Part shown: positions 1-7,571 of the stretch, piece by piece
Numbering within the stretch: the stretch's first letter is position 1
Layout of the letters: every line of letters starts with the position of its first letter
NCBI GenBank assembly: GCA_910585355.1
Contig: CAJUDN010000046.1
Span: forward strand, 1 to 24,327
Reading direction: 5' to 3'
Length of the DNA: 24,327 nucleotides
Source: an uncultured Lachnospiraceae bacterium
Lineage (GTDB): Bacteria; Bacillota_A; Clostridia; Lachnospirales; Lachnospiraceae
Notes under the pieces: generated by a model
What the model was told of the DNA's origin: nothing
The model's input: only the letters and a program-made list of their open reading frames with translations
Databases searched by the model: none
Made by a program: the position numbers and the translations under genes

Positions 1-180
1 TGTACTACTTCTCGCCAGATTTTGTGCATTTTTTAATTTTCAGACACACTCTAGTGCTCCATCCGGCCAGTAATCGCACTGCCAGTACCGAATATTTTGT
101 CAGCCTGCAAGGCAGAGGAAGGAAGTGATGTGGTGGCATCGTTGACTGATATGATTGTTATGCAAAATATAATCAGATTA
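1..180. other. Gene-free left contig end
   Basis: I see no supported gene here. Two short open frames run forward: one from about base 3 to a TGA near 129 and one from about 55 to a TGA near 189. Neither has a ribosome binding site with a start codon or resembles a family I know. Bases 50-135 are visibly more GC-rich than the flanks and hold the imperfect dyad CTGCC...GGCAG. Because the contig begins here, this may be part of a repeat that broke the assembly, such as the end of an insertion sequence, but nothing in the sequence proves that. Confidence 0.4.
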
Positions 181-202
181 AAATACTGATATAACCCACC
201 TT

Positions 203-244
203 AAATACCGTTCTGTCTCGATGAGGATGCTTTTTTGAGAGTAC
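203..244 (+). repeat. Conserved intergenic motif, copy 1
   Basis: This stretch begins AAATACCGTT and ends GAGAGTAC. By hand alignment it matches bases 21993-22035 at about 35 of 43 columns with a single one-base gap. It contains a five-codon frame, ATG AGG ATG CTT TTT TGA (M-R-M-L-F-stop). The other copy keeps this as M-R-I-L-Y-stop. A hairpin follows immediately downstream, as in copy 2. I do not recognise a named RNA family. Confidence 0.6.
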
Positions 245-249
245 GAAGG

Positions 250-296
250 AAAAAGCAAAGAAGTAGCGGCGCTAGTTTCCACTTTTTTCTTTGTGC
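250..296 (-). terminator. Terminator for the plsC operon
   Basis: Read on the minus strand, the arm from 296 to 281 (CAAAGA and AGT around a short A bulge) pairs with ACTTCTTTGC (264-255). It is followed by five T residues (254-250). It lies about 90 bp beyond the plsC stop codon. The loop itself contains the small dyad TAGCG-G-CGCTA. The stem is imperfect, so termination strength is uncertain. Confidence 0.5.
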
Positions 297-387
297 AATT
301 AGGAAAGCAGACCAACGAAACATATAGCTATTCAAGGTGGGTTATACTGGTAAAAACACTTATGAAAACAAGCTCTCTACGCATCTT

Positions 388-1119
388 TTACATGGAATCT
401 TCACAAGGCTGGACTGTTAAATTAATTTCTGCCTGAATTTTATCATGTACAAGATATGCTATTTCTGTTGTTTTCATTTCCATATATTGTTCATACAAAA
501 TAGGTTCTAAAAAATGTACCTGCACAGTTTCTTTATTTATGGAAGAAATATCAAAAGGTTTGAAGCTGTTAATCAGCGCTACAGGAACAATAGGACATTT
601 AGCGTTAACTGCACTTTTAAAAGTTCCGGCCTTAAACTCCAGAATTTCATTCCCTTGGCGGCTTCTGGTTCCTTCCGGAAAAATAAGATAATTCCTGCCC
701 TGTTTTACTTCTTCTGTCATTTGATTAATAATTTTCATGGAACTGCGTATATCTTTTCTGTCCATGGACAGCCCATGAAGCAAACGAACTACCTGCTTTA
801 TAAGTATAATATCTGCCGCCTCTTTTTTTATTACCGTACCAAAAGGATATGGGCTGGCCTCAATAATCGCCAGAACATCAAATAATCCCTGATGATTAGG
901 AAACATAATAAATCCATTTTTCTCCGGTAAATTTGAGCAGCCGTGGACCTCTATAGCGACACGGCCGCTTCTATTTACTTTTTTAACAATTTCCCGTAAG
1001 AAATCATATCTTTCCTGTTCTGTATGCGTATCTTCTTCTCTTCCCAGTCTGCATAATTTATAAAACCATGCCGGAACACGAAAAATATTCTTCATTACCA
1101 TGTATGTGATTCTGTTCAT
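388..1119 (-). CDS. plsC: 1-acyl-sn-glycerol-3-phosphate acyltransferase
   Basis: This membrane-associated acyltransferase adds the second acyl chain to lysophosphatidic acid, giving phosphatidic acid for phospholipid synthesis. The 243-residue length is usual for PlsC. Block I, NHxxxxD, is present as NHQGLFD (residues 75-81) with the catalytic His76 and Asp81. Block III is present as FPEGTRS (147-153), and a later proline-containing PIVPVAL matches block IV. The N-terminal 20 residues are basic and hydrophobic, as expected for an interfacial anchor. The start has AAAGGA about 10 nt upstream. It begins 14 bp after the fumarase beta stop, so it is probably the last gene of that operon. A related LPLAT-family acyltransferase is the only real alternative. 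Confidence 0.9.
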   Translation of the reverse strand: MNRITYMVMKNIFRVPAWFYKLCRLGREEDTHTEQERYDFLREIVKKVNRSGRVAIEVHGCSNLPEKNGFIMFPNHQGLFDVLAIIEASPYPFGTVIKKEAADIILIKQVVRLLHGLSMDRKDIRSSMKIINQMTEEVKQGRNYLIFPEGTRSRQGNEILEFKAGTFKSAVNAKCPIVPVALINSFKPFDISSINKETVQVHFLEPILYEQYMEMKTTEIAYLVHDKIQAEINLTVQPCEDSM

Positions 1120-1133
1120 GAAATTCGTATCCT

Positions 1134-1688
1134 TTATTTTGCGTATGCATCTGCCGCTGTTTCATACAGATTATTTCCCTCCGAATCAATTACAACCACA
1201 ACGGGAAAATCCTTTACTTCTAATTTTCTTATAGCTTCAGTTCCAAGATCATCATAAGCAATTACTTCTGAACTTAAAATTCTTTTTGACAGTAATGCTC
1301 CAGCGCCGCCGATGGCAGCAAAATATACAGAGCCATTTCTGACAATGGCATCGACCACTTCCTTATTTCTCTTTCCTTTCCCAATCATTGCACCTAACCC
1401 CATATCCAGAAGATTTGGGGCATATTTATCCATTCTACTGGCCGTGGTTGGACCTGCAGAGCCTATGGGACGGCCTTCTCTGGCCGGGGACGGTCCCATA
1501 TAGTAAATTACATTTCTGTCCATAGAAATCGGAAGCTCTTTTCCTGCATCCAGATTTTCCTGCATTCTTTTATGTGCGGCATCCCGCGCTGTGTAAATAG
1601 TCCCTGTCAGATAAACATAATCGCCGGCTCTCAGACTTTTCGCGTCTTCTTTTTTAATGGGCACCTGTATGTATTTATCCATTCTCAT
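1134..1688 (-). CDS. fumB: Fumarate hydratase class I, beta subunit
   Basis: This is the C-terminal (beta) half of the two-subunit, iron-sulfur, oxygen-sensitive fumarase or L-tartrate dehydratase family. It interconverts fumarate and malate when paired with the alpha subunit. Its 184 residues carry the family signatures IYTARDAAHKR (31-41) and GPTTASRMD (near 80-88), and a GKGKRN turn. The gene begins 9 bp after the alpha subunit stop, which supports translation of the two chains as a pair. The symbol denotes the beta subunit, not the E. coli single-chain FumB. Tartrate dehydratase TtdB cannot be excluded by sequence reading alone, but no other tartrate gene is present. Confidence 0.9.
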   Translation of the reverse strand: MRMDKYIQVPIKKEDAKSLRAGDYVYLTGTIYTARDAAHKRMQENLDAGKELPISMDRNVIYYMGPSPAREGRPIGSAGPTTASRMDKYAPNLLDMGLGAMIGKGKRNKEVVDAIVRNGSVYFAAIGGAGALLSKRILSSEVIAYDDLGTEAIRKLEVKDFPVVVVIDSEGNNLYETAADAYAK

Positions 1689-1697
1689 TCCTCCATG

Positions 1698-2540
1698 CTA
1701 AATTACACGATGTACGTGTCTGTTCACATGACAACAAATATTAACCGCCACCGGAAGACCTGCAATATGTGTTGGATATGTTTCAATATTAACGGCGAAC
1801 GCTGTTACAGTTCCGCCAAGTCCTCCTGGACCAATTCCAAGACAGTTTATCTTTTCCAACATTTCTTTTTCCAGATTCCTCACATAGGGAATCGGAGACT
1901 CCTCCGAAAGATTTCTTGTTAAAGCATGCTTTGCCATTAAAGCACACTTTTCAAAAGTTCCGCCAACTCCCACCCCCACTACCATAGGGGGGCACGCGTT
2001 TGGTCCTGCATCACGTACTGCTGTAAGTATTGCTTTTTTTACGCCTTCAATTCCATCTGCCGGTTTTAGCATAAAAATTCGGCTCATATTTTCGCTGCCA
2101 AATCCTTTTGGAGACAAAGTTATATCAATTTTATCTCCGTCAATAATTTCATAATGGATAACCGCAGGCGTATTATCTTTTGTATTTACCCGGTCAATAG
2201 GGTCGCGGACAACAGATTTTCTTAAATATCCATTCACGTATCCCTGACGAATCCCTTCATTGATGGCATCTGTCAGATTTCCTCCCTCCAGATGTACTTC
2301 CTGTCCAACTTTTATGAAAATAACAGCCATTCCCGTATCCTGACAAATAGGAATCATGTCTGTTCTGGCAATTTCCAGATTTTCTTCAATCTGATTTAAA
2401 ATTTGTTTTCCAAGAGGAGCTTCCTCTTTTTTCAACGCTTCGTCAAATACCTTTTTCATATCATCAGAAAGAAAATGATTAGCTTCTATACACATCTCTT
2501 TTACATTCTTAGTTATATCATTTACAGAAATATTTCTCAT
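1698..2540 (-). CDS. fumA: Fumarate hydratase class I, alpha subunit
   Basis: This N-terminal (alpha) subunit holds the [4Fe-4S] cluster of class I fumarase. The family uses three cysteine ligands, and candidates for all three are visible: Cys66 in CQDTG, Cys183 in NACPP, and Cys269 or Cys270 in the C-terminal NICCHVNRH. The glycine-rich stretches VGVGVGG and GPGGLGG are also typical. Length is 280 residues, as expected for the separate alpha chain. An AAAGGAGGG ribosome binding site lies just ahead, and the gene starts 13 bp after the upstream membrane-protein gene. In fermentative anaerobes this enzyme usually serves the branched TCA route; that is family knowledge rather than something shown here. 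Confidence 0.92.
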   Translation of the reverse strand: MRNISVNDITKNVKEMCIEANHFLSDDMKKVFDEALKKEEAPLGKQILNQIEENLEIARTDMIPICQDTGMAVIFIKVGQEVHLEGGNLTDAINEGIRQGYVNGYLRKSVVRDPIDRVNTKDNTPAVIHYEIIDGDKIDITLSPKGFGSENMSRIFMLKPADGIEGVKKAILTAVRDAGPNACPPMVVGVGVGGTFEKCALMAKHALTRNLSEESPIPYVRNLEKEMLEKINCLGIGPGGLGGTVTAFAVNIETYPTHIAGLPVAVNICCHVNRHVHRVI

Positions 2541-2553
2541 AATCTTCCCTCCT

Positions 2554-3396
2554 TTATACCTTTGGCTTGTAGATTATTTCATTGACCGCATAGATTGTCA
2601 CAAATGCATTGGGATCTGTTTTGGAAATAAAACTTATTAATTTTGCATATTCATTTTTATTGACGATGGTAATAATTTCTCTACGGCTCTTATTATCATA
2701 AGCTCCTGTTGCCTCATAAAAAGTAGCGCCGCTGTGAAGCTGGTGCAAAATGAAATCTGCAATTTCTTCTTCTTTTTCAGAAATAATACAAACTCTCTTT
2801 TTGATATTAAAACCAAATATGAAATGATCTAAAACAATCCCGCTTAAGTAGGTTCCCAAAACACTCAATACAACTGCCTTCTTATCTGAAACAAAGGCAG
2901 AAGAAAAAGCTACGCAGAGCCCCACCATAGAAATTGCTTTTCCCAGCTCAATATGGAAATATTTATTGATAATTTTTCCTAAAATATCAAGCCCTCCGGA
3001 GGATGCGTTCCATTGGAACAAAATTGCCTGTCCTATACTTACAACAAAGAGGTAACATATCATATCCAAAAACGAGTCCCCCATAATAGATTCATTATTT
3101 GGATATATAATTTCCAAAACTCCCATGAAAACAGGAAGGAGCATGGAAGTTATGATGGTTTTAACTCCAAAATCTCTGCCTATAAAAATAAATCCAACAA
3201 TCAGTAAGACTCCATTTAAAATAAAAGTAATTACTGATATTCTCAACGGAATGAAGTGTACAAGGACAGTTGCAAAACCAGAAACACTTCCCACAGTCAC
3301 ATGGCTCGGAATCATAAAGAAATAAACTGCCATGGTGATAATGATTGTTCCCACCACAATCATAAACGCTTCTGTTAAAATTTCTTTTTGCTTCAT
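2554..3396 (-). CDS. YitT-family (DUF161/DUF2179) membrane protein
   Basis: This 280-residue protein has five or so hydrophobic segments in its first about 195 residues, beginning at residues 9-28, and then a soluble C-terminal domain. That domain reads GATFYEATGAYDNKSRREI and continues into a VNKNEYAKLISFI stretch, which matches DUF2179. This arrangement is the YitT/YvjA family of Firmicutes membrane proteins, whose biochemical role is not established. The start follows AGGGGGAG closely. It is the first gene after a clear promoter, and fumAB and plsC follow with gaps of 9-14 bp, so it is probably the first cistron of a four-gene operon. Nothing here identifies a substrate. Confidence 0.85.
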   Translation of the reverse strand: MKQKEILTEAFMIVVGTIIITMAVYFFMIPSHVTVGSVSGFATVLVHFIPLRISVITFILNGVLLIVGFIFIGRDFGVKTIITSMLLPVFMGVLEIIYPNNESIMGDSFLDMICYLFVVSIGQAILFQWNASSGGLDILGKIINKYFHIELGKAISMVGLCVAFSSAFVSDKKAVVLSVLGTYLSGIVLDHFIFGFNIKKRVCIISEKEEEIADFILHQLHSGATFYEATGAYDNKSRREIITIVNKNEYAKLISFISKTDPNAFVTIYAVNEIIYKPKV

Positions 3397-3431
3397 AATA
3401 ACTCCCCCTATCTATTTTTCCCCTGGTTTTC

Positions 3432-3460
3432 ATTGTATTATTTTTTTCTATATTAAGCAA
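3432..3460 (-). promoter_or_regulatory. Sigma-A promoter of yitT-fumAB-plsC
   Basis: On the minus strand the -35 is TTGCTT (3455-3460) and the -10 is TACAAT (3432-3437), with a 17-bp spacer. It sits 36 bp upstream of the first gene of the cluster. No other convincing promoter appears before plsC. Confidence 0.7.
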
Positions 3461-3466
3461 GAAAAA

Positions 3467-3514
3467 CCATATGGTTTTCCACAGTGTAATGAAAATTCCA
3501 TATGGCTTTCCACA
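3467..3514. repeat. Two direct repeats upstream of the -35, likely operator pair
   Basis: CCATATGGTTTTCCACA (3467-3483) and CCATATGGCTTTCCACA (3498-3514) differ at one base and start 31 bp apart, close to three helical turns. Each contains the palindrome CCATATGG. The proximal copy ends 6 bp before the -35 hexamer. This placement fits a transcription-factor binding pair; the factor is unknown. Confidence 0.6.
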
Positions 3515-3527
3515 ATATCCCCCGACT

Positions 3528-4988
3528 TTATTTTTTAGGATTAATGGCCATGGGCCTGATATCTTTAGGGATTGGTGGAATATAACCTCCAATTCCCACT
3601 CTCTTTCTTAATTCTTCCTTTGCTTTTTCAATTAGCTCCTGATTTTCCAGAACATCAATGATAGCCCCTGCCATTACTTTACCGGCATACAACATTCCTT
3701 TATGAGCTACGGAAGATTTTCCCTGAGATACCTGCTGCCAGGAGTGACCTGGGGTACCTGCTGCCTCCGTCACTGTATTAATCTGAGCCGTTGGACACAC
3801 CCAGCTGACATCTCCAACATCTGTGGAACCTGCCATGCAAACTTCTGTATCCATAAGCGGAACCACCACATCACTGAGTACATCATTCAAATGAGGAGCC
3901 AGGATTTCCTCGGCCATTTTCTTTCTGGATTTTTCGTATCGGCCTAATATCTGCTGCAAATCTACCTGATATCCGCCATATGTATCGGAAATTTTCCTTG
4001 CAAAAGAAACCTCTTCTTCTGTATAAGAGTATCTATCAATCTCTTCCAGATTTTTCTGAAGAACCTCTTCCAGAACTGTATTATCCACCAGATTAGAGCA
4101 TGCCTTTACAAACTGCATCTCCATTTTGGTTCCTGTCATAAGGGCAGCGCCTTTGGCAATATCATTGACACGTTCATAAATTTCCTTTACCTGCTGGTTT
4201 TTAGGCGCACGAATCAAATACAGTACTTCTGCATATGGCTGTACCACATTGGGAGAAAATCCCCCTGTATTAGTAATCGCATAATGAATTCTTGCCTCCT
4301 GAATCACATGTTCACGCAAATACTGAACACCCGTATTCATTAATTCCACAGCATCCAATGCGCTTCGTCCGCTCTCTGGACAGGCAGCCGCATGAGCTGC
4401 CGTACCATAAAACCTGTAAATAATCTGATAGTTAGCAAGAGAACTTCCTACGGAAACCATATTTTGATCACCCGGATGCCAGGTGATCGCAAAATCCAGT
4501 TCATCAAAAACGCCATCCCTGGCCATAAAACTTTTTCCAGAACCGCCCTCCTCTCCGGGACACCCAAAGAATACAACAGTTCCTTCTTTCCCATTTTGTT
4601 TTAAATACTCCTTCACTGCAATGGCGGCCGCCACAGAACCTGCCCCCAGGAGATTATGACCGCATCCATGACCTGGGGCTCCATCAACAATGGAAATTTT
4701 TTCTGTCTTTTCCGACTCCTGGCTCAGGCCAGAGAGTGCATCGAATTCCCCCAAAATCCCAATTATAGGTTTTCCGTTTCCAAACCGTCCGGAAAAGGCA
4801 GTTGCAATGCCTGCAAGATTTTTTTCTACGGAAAATCCCTCTTTTTCTAAAAGATTACAAAGAATTTCTGTGGATTTCATTTCCTGAAATGCAGTTTCAG
4901 GGTTATCCCAAATTTTGTCACTTGCACAGCAGACAGCTTCCCGTTCCCTGTCAATACTCTGCAATGCCTGTTCCTTTGAAAATTTCAT
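3528..4988 (-). CDS. abgB: M20 peptidase-family amidohydrolase, AbgB-like
   Basis: This is a 486-residue zinc-type amidohydrolase of the M20 family, closest by feel to AbgB, the larger subunit of p-aminobenzoyl-glutamate hydrolase. Visible metal and catalytic motifs are HGCGH (residues 107-111), the GEEGG general-base motif (145-149, Glu146/Glu147) and a WHPGD motif with His171. The AGSTDVGDVSW and TPGHSWQ stretches near the C-terminus are typical of the AbgB branch. Length fits that branch, which is longer than the usual roughly 390-residue aminoacylases. AGGAGG lies just ahead of the start. No abgA or abgT neighbour is present, so the true substrate may be another N-acyl amino acid or a dipeptide. 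It starts 45 bp after the gyrA stop. Confidence 0.75.
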   Translation of the reverse strand: MKFSKEQALQSIDREREAVCCASDKIWDNPETAFQEMKSTEILCNLLEKEGFSVEKNLAGIATAFSGRFGNGKPIIGILGEFDALSGLSQESEKTEKISIVDGAPGHGCGHNLLGAGSVAAAIAVKEYLKQNGKEGTVVFFGCPGEEGGSGKSFMARDGVFDELDFAITWHPGDQNMVSVGSSLANYQIIYRFYGTAAHAAACPESGRSALDAVELMNTGVQYLREHVIQEARIHYAITNTGGFSPNVVQPYAEVLYLIRAPKNQQVKEIYERVNDIAKGAALMTGTKMEMQFVKACSNLVDNTVLEEVLQKNLEEIDRYSYTEEEVSFARKISDTYGGYQVDLQQILGRYEKSRKKMAEEILAPHLNDVLSDVVVPLMDTEVCMAGSTDVGDVSWVCPTAQINTVTEAAGTPGHSWQQVSQGKSSVAHKGMLYAGKVMAGAIIDVLENQELIEKAKEELRKRVGIGGYIPPIPKDIRPMAINPKK

Positions 4989-5033
4989 ACATGCCTCCTA
5001 AATAATAAATAGTTTCATAACTGTTCAGTTTTC

Positions 5034-7520
5034 TTATTGTTGCATATTCTCTTCTATTTCTTCATCCTCTGAACGGCTGCTCTCTCTTACTTTTGCAATG
5101 GTAGCCACACGTACGTTAGACTCTGAATCAATACTCATCAATTTTACACCAGATGTATTTCTTCCAATCACAGAAATATCAGAAACACCCATACGGATTA
5201 AAATTCCTTCATTTGTAATGAGCATAATATCCCTGTCGTCATTTACCAGCTTCATACCAATCAAAGTTCCTGTCTTTTCTGTCACATTATAACAAAGAAG
5301 TCCTTTTCCACCACGAAGCTGTCTCTTAAATTCAGAAATATGCGTTCTTTTTCCATAACCTTTTTCTGAAGCAGCTAACATATATTCGCCCTGACTTTCC
5401 ATCTGCATTCCCACGACTTCATCACCGCCAGAAAGCTTCATTCCGATGACCCCGTAAGAAACGCGGCCTGTAATGCGTATATCCGTTTCCTTAAATCGAA
5501 TTGACATGCCATTCCTGGTAGCAAGAAAAATATCCTCTGTATTATCCGTCATTTTTACTTCAATTAACTCATCGTTCTCTCTCAGCAAAATGGACTGAAG
5601 ACCAGTCTTTCTCATGTTAGCGTATTCGCACATTCTGGTCTTCTTTATCATTCCGCCTTTTGTAGCCATCACAAAATATTTTTCATTGTCAATCTCCTTC
5701 ATGGGAATTGCAGCTGTAACCTTTTCATTTGGCTGTAGCTGAAGAAGATTTACAATAGCCGTACCTCTCGCAGTTCTGCCTGCCTCCGGAATTTCGTAGG
5801 CCTTCAGACGATAGCACCGGCCTGTATTGGTAAAAAATATGATATAGTGATGATTCGTTGTCATAAGAAGATCTTCAATAAAATCTTCTTCTATGGTCTG
5901 CATCCCTTTAATTCCTTTACCACCTCGGTTCTGGCTCTTGAAATTATCAACAGACATTCTCTTTATATACCCAAGATTCGTCATGGCAATGACAGCATCA
6001 TCATCAGGAATCAAATCTTCCACAGACATATCATCATCAAATCCAATCTTTGTCTTTCTGTCATCTCCGAATTTATCAGAAATTATAAGAATTTCTTCTC
6101 GAATGACACCGAGCAGTTTTTTCTCGTCCGCAAGAATTTCTTCTAATTCTTTAATTTTTTTCTTTAATTCCGCATATTCATTTTCCAGTTTTTCTCTTTC
6201 CAAACCTGTCAATGCACGAAGACGCATATCGACAATGGCCTGGGACTGTACATCAGAAAGTCCAAACCGTTCCATAAGCTGCGACTTTGCTTCTGCAACG
6301 TTGGAAGAACCACGGATAATGCGAATTACTTCATCAATATGATCAAGAGCTTTCAAAAGCCCTTCTAAAATATGAGCTCTTTCTTTTGCTTTATTTAAAT
6401 CATATCTGGTTCTTCTGGTCACCACATTCTTCTGATGTTCCAGATAGTATTCCAACATTTGAAGAATATTTAAAACTTTTGGCTCATTATTTACTAAAGC
6501 CAGCATAATAACGCCAAAGGAATCCTGAAGCTGGGTATGCTTTAAAAGCTGATTTAAAATTACATTGGCATTGACATCTTTGCGAAGTTCAATATTAATT
6601 CTTAAACCTTCCCGGTTGGATTCATCAGTGATGGCTGTGATACCGTCAATCTTTTTTAATTTTACCAGCTCCGCCATTTTTTCAATCAAACGGGCCTTAT
6701 TCACCAGATACGGAAGCTCTGTGACAATAATGTGGCTCTTTCCGTTATGCATGGTTTCGATATTGGTCACGGCACGCACACGGATTTTACCACGACCCGT
6801 ACGGTATGCCTCTTCAATGCCTCTGGTTCCCAATATTTCTGCTCCTGTGGGGAAATCAGGTCCTTTTATAATCTGTAAAATTTCCTCTATGGATGTTTTT
6901 CTGTCCTCCTCCACCTGATTATCAATAATCTTTATCACAGCAGAAATAACCTCACGAAGATTGTGAGGTGGAATATTGGTAGCCATCCCAACAGCAATTC
7001 CTGTACCACCATTTACCAGAAGATTTGGGAATCTGGAGGGCAGAACTACCGGCTCTTTCTCTGTATCGTCGAAGTTTGGCACAAAATCAACAGTATCTTT
7101 ATAGATATCTGCTAACATTTCCATGGAGATTTTACTGAGCCTTGCTTCCGTATAACGCATGGCCGCCGCCTCATCTCCGTCCACGGAACCAAAGTTTCCA
7201 TGACCATCCACCAACATATACCGCATGGACCAGCTTTGGGCCATATTAACTAACGCCCCATAAATGGAGCTGTCGCCATGGGGATGATATTTACCCATGG
7301 TATCACCAACAATACGCGCGCTCTTTCTATGAGGCTTATCCGGACCGTTATTAAGTTCTACCATGGAATAGAGTACGCGTCTCTGAACTGGTTTTAAACC
7401 ATCCCTAACATCAGGAAGAGCTCTTGAAGCAATAACACTCATGGCATAGTCAATATATGACTTTTCCATGGTCTTTTTTAAGTCCACATCATGAATTTTA
7501 TCAAAAATATTCGGTTCCAT
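5034..7520 (-). CDS. gyrA: DNA gyrase subunit A
   Basis: This is the DNA-breaking and rejoining subunit of the A2B2 gyrase that introduces negative supercoils. The 828 residues hold the 5Y-CAP catalytic domain and the six-bladed C-terminal beta-pinwheel. The catalytic tyrosine is Tyr123 in AAMRYTEARL. The gyrase-specific GyrA box is QNRGGKG (about 530-536), which separates it from topoisomerase IV ParC. The quinolone pocket reads GDSSIYG (82-88), so Ser84 is present but the usual acidic residue is Gly88. The tail is acidic and ends in MQQ. It follows gyrB by 51 bp, with a purine-rich GGTGGAAG before the start, and probably shares its transcript. Confidence 0.97.
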   Translation of the reverse strand: MEPNIFDKIHDVDLKKTMEKSYIDYAMSVIASRALPDVRDGLKPVQRRVLYSMVELNNGPDKPHRKSARIVGDTMGKYHPHGDSSIYGALVNMAQSWSMRYMLVDGHGNFGSVDGDEAAAMRYTEARLSKISMEMLADIYKDTVDFVPNFDDTEKEPVVLPSRFPNLLVNGGTGIAVGMATNIPPHNLREVISAVIKIIDNQVEEDRKTSIEEILQIIKGPDFPTGAEILGTRGIEEAYRTGRGKIRVRAVTNIETMHNGKSHIIVTELPYLVNKARLIEKMAELVKLKKIDGITAITDESNREGLRINIELRKDVNANVILNQLLKHTQLQDSFGVIMLALVNNEPKVLNILQMLEYYLEHQKNVVTRRTRYDLNKAKERAHILEGLLKALDHIDEVIRIIRGSSNVAEAKSQLMERFGLSDVQSQAIVDMRLRALTGLEREKLENEYAELKKKIKELEEILADEKKLLGVIREEILIISDKFGDDRKTKIGFDDDMSVEDLIPDDDAVIAMTNLGYIKRMSVDNFKSQNRGGKGIKGMQTIEEDFIEDLLMTTNHHYIIFFTNTGRCYRLKAYEIPEAGRTARGTAIVNLLQLQPNEKVTAAIPMKEIDNEKYFVMATKGGMIKKTRMCEYANMRKTGLQSILLRENDELIEVKMTDNTEDIFLATRNGMSIRFKETDIRITGRVSYGVIGMKLSGGDEVVGMQMESQGEYMLAASEKGYGKRTHISEFKRQLRGGKGLLCYNVTEKTGTLIGMKLVNDDRDIMLITNEGILIRMGVSDISVIGRNTSGVKLMSIDSESNVRVATIAKVRESSRSEDEEIEENMQQ

Positions 7521-7571
7521 CTTTTTCTTCCACCCTTCTCATTCCTTCCGGCATACACCGATCCTGCCGCA

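Larger units (their letters stand above)
190..346. repeat. 157-bp element bounded by 13-bp inverted repeats
   Basis: The segment starts with TATAACCCACCTT (190-202) and ends with its exact reverse complement AAGGTGGGTTATA (334-346). Inside lie the conserved 43-nt motif described separately and a terminator hairpin. A perfect 13-bp closing stem over 157 nt suits a structured RNA. Terminal inverted repeats ending in TA also suit a miniature transposon. The repeat is seen directly; the nature of the element is inference. Confidence 0.6.

Noticed and set aside
3467..3514. CRISPR-like reading of the CCATATGG direct repeats
   Set aside because: There are only two copies with a 14-bp gap, no cas genes, and the position abuts a promoter, so an operator pair fits better.
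3161..3592. 143-codon frame overlapping the yitT-like gene and the promoter region
   Set aside because: It runs through the yitT N-terminus in another frame and across the repeats and promoter; the composition is that of an out-of-frame reading.
5847..6342. Open frames of 99 and 149 codons opposite gyrA
   Set aside because: They are antisense shadows of the gyrA codons, without ribosome sites or family resemblance.
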